A stretch of DNA of 38,743 bases from a virus. The stretch is taken from the IMG/VR virus record IMGVR_UViG_3300042343_001635, positions 1 through 38,743 of that record; one strand, written 5' to 3'. Positions 34,713 through 38,743 of this stretch are shown here, piece after piece. The notes under the pieces are model-generated. The model ran no database searches and was not told the DNA's origin. It saw only the letters and a program-made list of their open reading frames with translations. Position 1 is the stretch's first letter; every line of letters begins with the position of its first letter. The position numbers and the translations under genes were made by a program.

Positions 34713-35654
34713 TTAACCAATACCATTTTTAAGCTTTGATAGTATTGTAGCTAGTTGTGGATGTGGTCCGGTTGGCCCAACCGCAGTTGGAAATGTTCCC
34801 TGTGCTAAAGTTTCTATAGCAGAAATAATTAAATTAATTGTAGTTGTATATTGTGATGTAGATATCGCTACATCCTTTTTTGATGATAGGATAATATTAT
34901 CAGATTTACTATTAAATATTAACCTATCTGAGTTAATAATAACTTGTGGTTTATTAAATTGTGATATGTTAGGTATAGATACCCTATTTGCGGTTTTTAA
35001 AGATACCCGCTGTTTTGTAGTCATCCAAATAGATGAATCATCATCATTTACATTTTCAACTACAAATTTATCGTATCCCTTTTTATTAGTATCGTTTTGA
35101 GTATTTCTTATAATTGTTATTGGTGCGCCAGAATCAGATGCGTTCCAAGTTGGTAATTTCTGAGCATCGGTTTGTTTGGGTGTATAACCAAATCTAATAG
35201 ATTGACCAAACCTACCTTCAAGTATTGTATCGCCAATATAAGGTTGTAATTGTGATAAAGTGTTTACTTCAGAAAACCCTTTACCAAAATTATTGTTTTT
35301 ATCATTTGTAGATGAAGCATTCGGTATTGGGTTCAAATAAGAACTTACCTCAAATGATTGTGCAGTATTTGTAATTCCTTTTGGAAGGGGGTTGTTATTT
35401 AGCGACCTTTGTAAAAAAGTAGGTGAAATATAATAAAAAGAAAATCCGCCACCAAGAGGAGCGGATATAGAACTTAACGCACTAATTAAATAAACTTGCT
35501 CCCCAATAGTGGGGATTGATTTAATATACGGATTTAAGGGATACGCAAAATCATTTGATGCACCACCAGTAGAGCGTTTAACCGAAACCCCAATTTTGTA
35601 AATATCATTGGGATTACCATCTTTTAAAAATACTTCAGTTACCTCACCAAGCAT
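34713..35654 (-). CDS. Baseplate hub/puncture protein, gp5-like OB-fold with beta-rich C-terminus
   Basis: In this 313-residue protein, residues 1-70 (MLGEVTEVFLKDGNPNDIYK, then KRSTGG..YPLNPYIKSIPTIGE QVYLIS) match the N-terminal OB-type fold of gp5/VgrG spike proteins. Next comes GDTILEGRFGQSIRFGYTP, then a DDSSIWMTTKQRVSL segment, and KPQVIINSDRLIFNSKSDNI with ILSSKKDVAIS, regular short strands as in spike beta-helices. The lysozyme domain of T4 gp5 is absent, as in many T4-like environmental phages, so it would act as a spike or hub rather than a peptidoglycan hydrolase. It lies directly before the gp25-gp6 pair. The ATG overlaps the stop of the preceding gene (TAATG). Confidence 0.75.
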   Translation of the reverse strand: MLGEVTEVFLKDGNPNDIYKIGVSVKRSTGGASNDFAYPLNPYIKSIPTIGEQVYLISALSSISAPLGGGFSFYYISPTFLQRSLNNNPLPKGITNTAQSFEVSSYLNPIPNASSTNDKNNNFGKGFSEVNTLSQLQPYIGDTILEGRFGQSIRFGYTPKQTDAQKLPTWNASDSGAPITIIRNTQNDTNKKGYDKFVVENVNDDDSSIWMTTKQRVSLKTANRVSIPNISQFNKPQVIINSDRLIFNSKSDNIILSSKKDVAISTSQYTTTINLIISAIETLAQGTFPTAVGPTGPHPQLATILSKLKNGIG

Positions 35655-36013
35655 TATTCATCCTCATCCTGTTTTAGGGATTCCAATTTTTCATCTACAT
35701 CTCTACTAGCTTCTAACAACTGCTTCTTTTCTTCTTCTGATAATAACAACCCATCATCAGAACCACCCTTATCTAAAAGTTTTTGTGCGATAGCAGCCAA
35801 CCTTACCAATTGGTCATCATTCTTTACTGATACTTCTAAATATTCCTTAATCAAAGGAACTACTACAGATGCATCATTCAAATTTTTAACCAATGGTTCT
35901 AACTGAGCAATTAGTAATTTTATTTGTCGGTCTTTTTTACGGGAATTATCATAAACATCTTTTAATAAAGATGAAAATGTCGTCCCTTTAAATATATCAT
36001 CATCCTTCGTCAT
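35654..36013 (-). CDS. Conserved small protein following gp55
   Basis: This 119-residue acidic protein is almost wholly helical: FSSLLKDVYDNSRKKDRQIK, LIAQLEPLVKNLNDASVVVP and LIKEYLEVSVKNDDQLVRLA, with a Glu/Lys-rich tail ending KQDEDE. Similar proteins occur next to gp55 in T4-like environmental phages, but I know no experimental role. Its size is close to the T4 late-transcription co-activator gp33 (112 residues), yet no clear gp33 motif is visible, so that name is not assigned. The start overlaps the gp55 stop by 14 bp, with AGAGAGG upstream, so the two proteins are coupled. Confidence 0.78.
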   Translation of the reverse strand: MTKDDDIFKGTTFSSLLKDVYDNSRKKDRQIKLLIAQLEPLVKNLNDASVVVPLIKEYLEVSVKNDDQLVRLAAIAQKLLDKGGSDDGLLLSEEEKKQLLEASRDVDEKLESLKQDEDE

Positions 36014-36731
36014 AATACCTCTCTATGTTATGATTTAATTTTAAAATACCCTTTTTAGTATATTCAGTATTTAATTCTACAAATATTACTTTCATTTTTC
36101 CTATAACTCTTGTAATATATTGCGTATTTACTCCTGTCCTATCTCTAATAAGTATATAAAGAGCCTTTTTATTGTAAGAGTATAAATCCTTCCGATTACG
36201 GAATAGTTCATTAACCGAATCAGCTATTCTTCTATCCCTTTCCTTTACAAAAAGTTTATTTAAATTTGAATCTATATAATCCACAAAGAAATCCATAAAA
36301 TCTGATTTTTCTTCTACTGCTTCATACTCCGCAACTTCGTTGGGAACATTCCTACCAATATCAACAGCATCCAAATCTTCTTGGATTTTCATTTTTGCGT
36401 AATTGGCATTATTCTCATTAAATAAAAAATTTCTTGCAATTACAGTGAAATAAGAAAATGCTTTTCCTTTATCACCCTTAAACTTATGCATCTTTTCATT
36501 TAGAAACGCAACCACCGATGCTTTTACATCTTCATACGAATCATCAAAGTAATAGGTTTTATATGTATGTATTACATTTTCTGCTAACTTATCAAACGGA
36601 TATTGTATAAATCTATTGTAGATACGATTTTTTTTATCAATATCATCCAAATTATTATATACATTTATAGCCATTTCAGTTATAGCTGTAAAATACCTAT
36701 TGCTCTTCGGTGATTTCGCTTTTCTGCCCAT
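36000..36731 (-). CDS. gp55: Late-promoter sigma factor gp55
   Basis: This 243-residue protein has the gp55 core: NRIYNRFIQYPFDKLAENVI, then HTYKTYYFDDSYEDVKASVV and the signature MHKFKGDKGKAFSYFTVIAR (near residues 90-110), which correspond to sigma region 2. T4 gp55 is 185 residues, so this one carries a longer C-terminal part ending NHNIERYYDEG. It binds host core RNA polymerase and recognises the late -10 box, coupling late transcription to replication in T4. The ATG lies inside the end of the preceding gene (35-bp overlap). The start is supported by MGRKAKSPKSNRYFTAITEM, which matches how relatives begin. Only a weak ribosome site is present, so coupling is likely. Confidence 0.93.
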   Translation of the reverse strand: MGRKAKSPKSNRYFTAITEMAINVYNNLDDIDKKNRIYNRFIQYPFDKLAENVIHTYKTYYFDDSYEDVKASVVAFLNEKMHKFKGDKGKAFSYFTVIARNFLFNENNANYAKMKIQEDLDAVDIGRNVPNEVAEYEAVEEKSDFMDFFVDYIDSNLNKLFVKERDRRIADSVNELFRNRKDLYSYNKKALYILIRDRTGVNTQYITRVIGKMKVIFVELNTEYTKKGILKLNHNIERYYDEG

Positions 36732-37011
36732 AATATCCGTCTAATTCTTCTATTATACTATACATTTCTCTAAATACATAACCCGTCTCATCATCGGCTT
36801 CAAACGAACCAATTCTATCTATGGATTTCATTCTATCCATTGCGTTTTGAATTCTCTCTTGCATTGAATCCAAAAGTGTATCTGCCTGAGTGTATTCTTT
36901 TTCTAACTCATCCAAATTTTCTTCAACTGCTTCTAACTTCCGTAATAGATTCCATACAAAGAAACCTAACACTATATCAGTTAAAAACAATATTACTAAA
37001 AGCGTTACCAT
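36697..37011 (-). CDS. Membrane-anchored coiled-coil protein
   Basis: This 104-residue protein has one N-terminal hydrophobic helix (VTLLVILFLTDIVLGFFVW, about residues 2-20) followed by a long acidic coiled coil (LRKLEAVEENLDELEKEYTQ, ADTLLDSMQERIQNAM). It has a signal-anchor shape with the coil on the cytoplasmic side if the positive charge (LLRK) stays inside. Similar proteins sit next to gp55 in marine T4-like phages with no known role. It lies 1 bp from the HD-domain gene and overlaps gp55 by 35 bp. Holin or spanin function is possible but not indicated, because there is no second helix or lipobox. Confidence 0.75.
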   Translation of the reverse strand: MVTLLVILFLTDIVLGFFVWNLLRKLEAVEENLDELEKEYTQADTLLDSMQERIQNAMDRMKSIDRIGSFEADDETGYVFREMYSIIEELDGYYGQKSEITEEQ

Positions 37012-37012
37012 A

Positions 37013-37819
37013 TTAATCCTCCATTATATCTTTAAACGCATCAAACACCATATCAACTTTTGGTTTATCATCCTCTGATTTTTCAGACACAATTTTTTCA
37101 AATTTAGATAACCCCGATGGTTTTCCATTTGTACCAATAGTTCCTCTTGTACCTTTTAACTTTTTACCTTCAATTACCCAACGAGTGTATTCATACTTTG
37201 ATGCCATAAAATCTGCCTGGTGTAGAATATGGGGTAAAAATGTTTTTAATTGGTTTTCAGCCTGAAAAGTTTTATAGTAACTTTCGGTGGATGAATCATA
37301 CAACCCATCTGTCAGTCGGATAGCAAGATATTCTTCTTCAGTACATTTTACGCCAAAATGATTTAGTAGAAAGAATGTACGGTCTTGAATTTCCATCCAA
37401 TGTAAATTTGGGTTTGATTTATAAATCTTACCCTGATTCTTTACATGCCATTCCGAATCATTCTTTTTATACCAATCATCTTCAACCGAACCCACCTTAC
37501 CTAAATCGTGATGTAGTGCTGCAAAGACAACCGATTCTCTTGTAATATCATCAGTAACCATATCCAACTCTTTCCAAAGTTCAAATACCTTTAGAGCATT
37601 GCGAGTTACCCTCATTATATGGTCAATATATCCGCCGGGAAAAGCATTATGAAAATGCTCAAAGGATGAGGCGGGTGTATAGATAATCCTTTCTTCAAAA
37701 TGGTCATACATTTTGTTTAGGGCATCTAATCGTTCACCACTAAATTCTTGACTGATAAATTTTCTGAACTTTTTATAATTTTCCAGTAGTTCTTCTGGAG
37801 AGAAAAAATCAAAATACAT
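37013..37819 (-). CDS. HD-domain phosphohydrolase
   Basis: This 268-residue protein carries the HD-superfamily metal site: H67 in GGYIDHIMRV, H104-D105 in ALHHDLGKVG (residues 101-110), and a later D203 in HILHQADFMAS. The N-terminal ~60 residues (EELLENYKKFRKFISQEF) are helical. Family members hydrolyse nucleotides, nucleic-acid ends or cyclic dinucleotides, and in phages they are often linked to dNTP pools. The exact substrate is not visible. The gene is 2 bp from the ClpP-like gene and 1 bp from the coiled-coil gene, so it belongs to the same unit. A regulator of host nucleotide signalling is an alternative. Confidence 0.83.
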   Translation of the reverse strand: MYFDFFSPEELLENYKKFRKFISQEFSGERLDALNKMYDHFEERIIYTPASSFEHFHNAFPGGYIDHIMRVTRNALKVFELWKELDMVTDDITRESVVFAALHHDLGKVGSVEDDWYKKNDSEWHVKNQGKIYKSNPNLHWMEIQDRTFFLLNHFGVKCTEEEYLAIRLTDGLYDSSTESYYKTFQAENQLKTFLPHILHQADFMASKYEYTRWVIEGKKLKGTRGTIGTNGKPSGLSKFEKIVSEKSEDDKPKVDMVFDAFKDIMED

Positions 37820-37821
37820 AA

Positions 37822-38445
37822 TTAAATAATTTTATCAATAATACCCAATTCAAGTGCTTCTGCAGCGGATAAAAATAAATCACTTTGTTGATTTGACTGC
37901 CACCACTCTTTTGGTTTATTTGTGAATTCAGCCATCATACTATTACACTCATCTTCCAACCTATCCGCAAATTTGGCGTTTGATTTTACATCGCTTAATT
38001 TACCTGCTGCAAAGGTTGATAGTTGGTGAACCATAATCTTTGAATGCTTTGATGCTGCTCTAACCCCAGTACCTGCTGCGAGTAGAAGAGCCGCTGCTGA
38101 CATTGCGATGCCCCTACAAATGATATTAAATTTCATATCTTTGTTTCCTCTGATATAATCAATAATACCAAGAGTTTCTACAACATCACCTCCGCCCGAA
38201 TTTAATAGGATGTTGATTGTGGTTGTTTCGGTATTTACTTTTTTTAGTAGCCGTACTTTAGCAATAAATTCAGGCAGTAATCCCATCTGAATTTCATCGC
38301 AGATTACAATTACATTATCGGTTAAATCAATACCGTAATCAAACTCCCTAAAAAAATGTTTGTGCGGGTCAGTATCATCACCACTTTCATTTTTGTAATC
38401 AAATTTTACATTTGAAGGATTGGTATTATAAAGTTCATCTATCAT
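37822..38445 (-). CDS. ClpP-like serine protease
   Basis: This 207-residue protein is near ClpP length. The catalytic triad reads S116 (RGIAMSAAALLLAAG), H140 (SKIMVHQLS) and D189 (SNQQSDLFLSAAEALELG). The family signature INILLNSGGGDVVETLGIID precedes Ser and ELGIIDKII closes the chain. Phage ClpP-like proteins act as head maturation proteases in some families or as scavenging proteases. T4-like phages normally mature heads with gp21, which is not in this window. It follows a 70-bp gap with a possible Bacteroidota-type -7 box. No Shine-Dalgarno sequence is present. It probably forms an oligomeric ring in the cytoplasm or works in the head, and the choice is not decidable here. Confidence 0.9.
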   Translation of the reverse strand: MIDELYNTNPSNVKFDYKNESGDDTDPHKHFFREFDYGIDLTDNVIVICDEIQMGLLPEFIAKVRLLKKVNTETTTINILLNSGGGDVVETLGIIDYIRGNKDMKFNIICRGIAMSAAALLLAAGTGVRAASKHSKIMVHQLSTFAAGKLSDVKSNAKFADRLEDECNSMMAEFTNKPKEWWQSNQQSDLFLSAAEALELGIIDKII

Positions 38446-38494
38446 AAATTATCGTTTAAATTTTATACAATATACAACAAAAAATGTATATTAC

Positions 38495-38502
38495 CAAATA
38501 TA
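38495..38502 (-). promoter_or_regulatory. Possible Bacteroidota-type -7 box (TAnnTTTG)
   Basis: The gap 38446-38515 contains coding-strand TATATTTG, an exact match to the Bacteroidota -7 consensus TAnnTTTG, 49 bases before the ClpP-like start. No -33 TTTG partner is visible at the usual distance, so confidence is low. If true it would be a host-sigma promoter for the ClpP-HD-gp55 unit. Confidence 0.3.
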
Positions 38503-38515
38503 TTTTTAATTATTT

Positions 38516-38743
38516 TTATCTATATCTATCAGCGCCGGTTTTTGCATAAGTGTGTGTTGGTGTTGGTGTTGGTGTTTTTGATTCTTCACTATATAGATTT
38601 AATGCTTCTTCAGTAGTTGGTTCAAATACTACATCAGGTCTTTCTTCTTTAGTTTCTACAACCGGTTCTTTAATTTCTTCTTTAGAATTGATAACTATTT
38701 CTTCTTTGATTGGTATTTCTTCAATAGGTTTAATTTCCACTAT
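38516..38743 (-). CDS. Acidic Glu/Pro-rich protein, C-terminal part (runs off right edge)
   Basis: At least 75 codons are open to the right edge. A GTG codon at 38740-38738 could be read as a start, but the frame continues beyond it (ATA at the edge), so the gene is probably truncated by the window. The visible part is rich in Glu, Lys, Pro and Ile (IKEEIVINSKEEIKEPVVET), then a PTPTPTHTYAKTG segment and a basic end DRYR. It is low complexity and probably disordered. Function is unknown; a scaffold, linker or tail of a membrane protein would all be possible. Confidence 0.55.
   Translation of the reverse strand: MVEIKPIEEIPIKEEIVINSKEEIKEPVVETKEERPDVVFEPTTEEALNLYSEESKTPTPTPTHTYAKTGADRYR

Noticed and set aside
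36697-37011. Holin or spanin function for the membrane coiled-coil protein
   Set aside because: One hydrophobic helix plus a coiled coil would fit an inner-membrane spanin, but there is no partner lipoprotein or endolysin nearby.
439-37078. Numerous open frames of 60-150 codons on the plus strand
   Set aside because: All lie opposite well-supported minus-strand genes, have proline- or leucine-rich composition typical of reversed Ser/Thr/Gly codons, and lack conserved motifs or leaders.

Overview
The window reads as part of the genome of a T4-like contractile-tailed phage (Caudoviricetes, myovirus morphology). Recognisable T4-type proteins are the late sigma factor gp55, baseplate wedge proteins gp25 and gp6, a gp61-type primase and the recombination nuclease gp47/gp46. 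Every supported gene lies on the minus strand, so transcription runs from the right edge to the left edge. The DNA is AT-rich and tightly packed, with many 1-35 bp overlaps. The largest gap is 160 bp, and no stretch of 300 bases lacks a gene. No tRNA, rRNA, CRISPR array or insertion sequence was seen. The probable host is a member of the Bacteroidota. The clearest clue is the C-terminus of the largest tail fibre, which carries an Ig-like domain and a dockerin-like domain of the kind found in secreted Bacteroidota surface proteins. That host call is inference.

In transcription order (right to left): (1) 38743-36697 holds a partial acidic protein, a ClpP-like serine protease with a complete Ser/His/Asp triad, an HD-domain phosphohydrolase and a membrane-anchored coiled-coil protein. 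(2) 36731-35654 holds gp55 and an overlapping small conserved protein. (3) 35654-23891 is the baseplate and structural block: a gp5-like OB-fold/beta-rich protein, a linker protein, gp25, gp6, a DNRLRE-like beta protein, a 72-residue protein, a 1320-residue gp7-position protein with tail-protein-I and LamG-like parts, a 200-residue structural protein and two paralogous structural proteins. (4) 23888-18767 is a DNA-metabolism island: T7-type endonuclease I, a Mom-like acyltransferase, a primase with eroded zinc ligands, and one 1046-residue ORF that fuses gp47 (Mre11-like) to gp46 (Rad50-like). (5) 18751-1 is about 18.7 kb of tail-fibre and adhesin genes. They are rich in GNVGIGTTTP-type beta repeats, YadA-like head repeats and LamG lectin folds, and the last one runs off the left edge.

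The parts fit one programme. The replication and recombination genes process DNA. gp55, perhaps with the adjacent small protein, would switch on the late genes. The baseplate block builds the injection machine, and the fibre block sets host recognition by swapping modules. The most interesting points are the natural gp47-gp46 fusion, the Bacteroidota-type adhesin tail on a phage fibre, an exact 8-base element (TATTTATA on the coding strand) in front of at least seven genes, and a structured 160-bp leader in front of one fibre gene.
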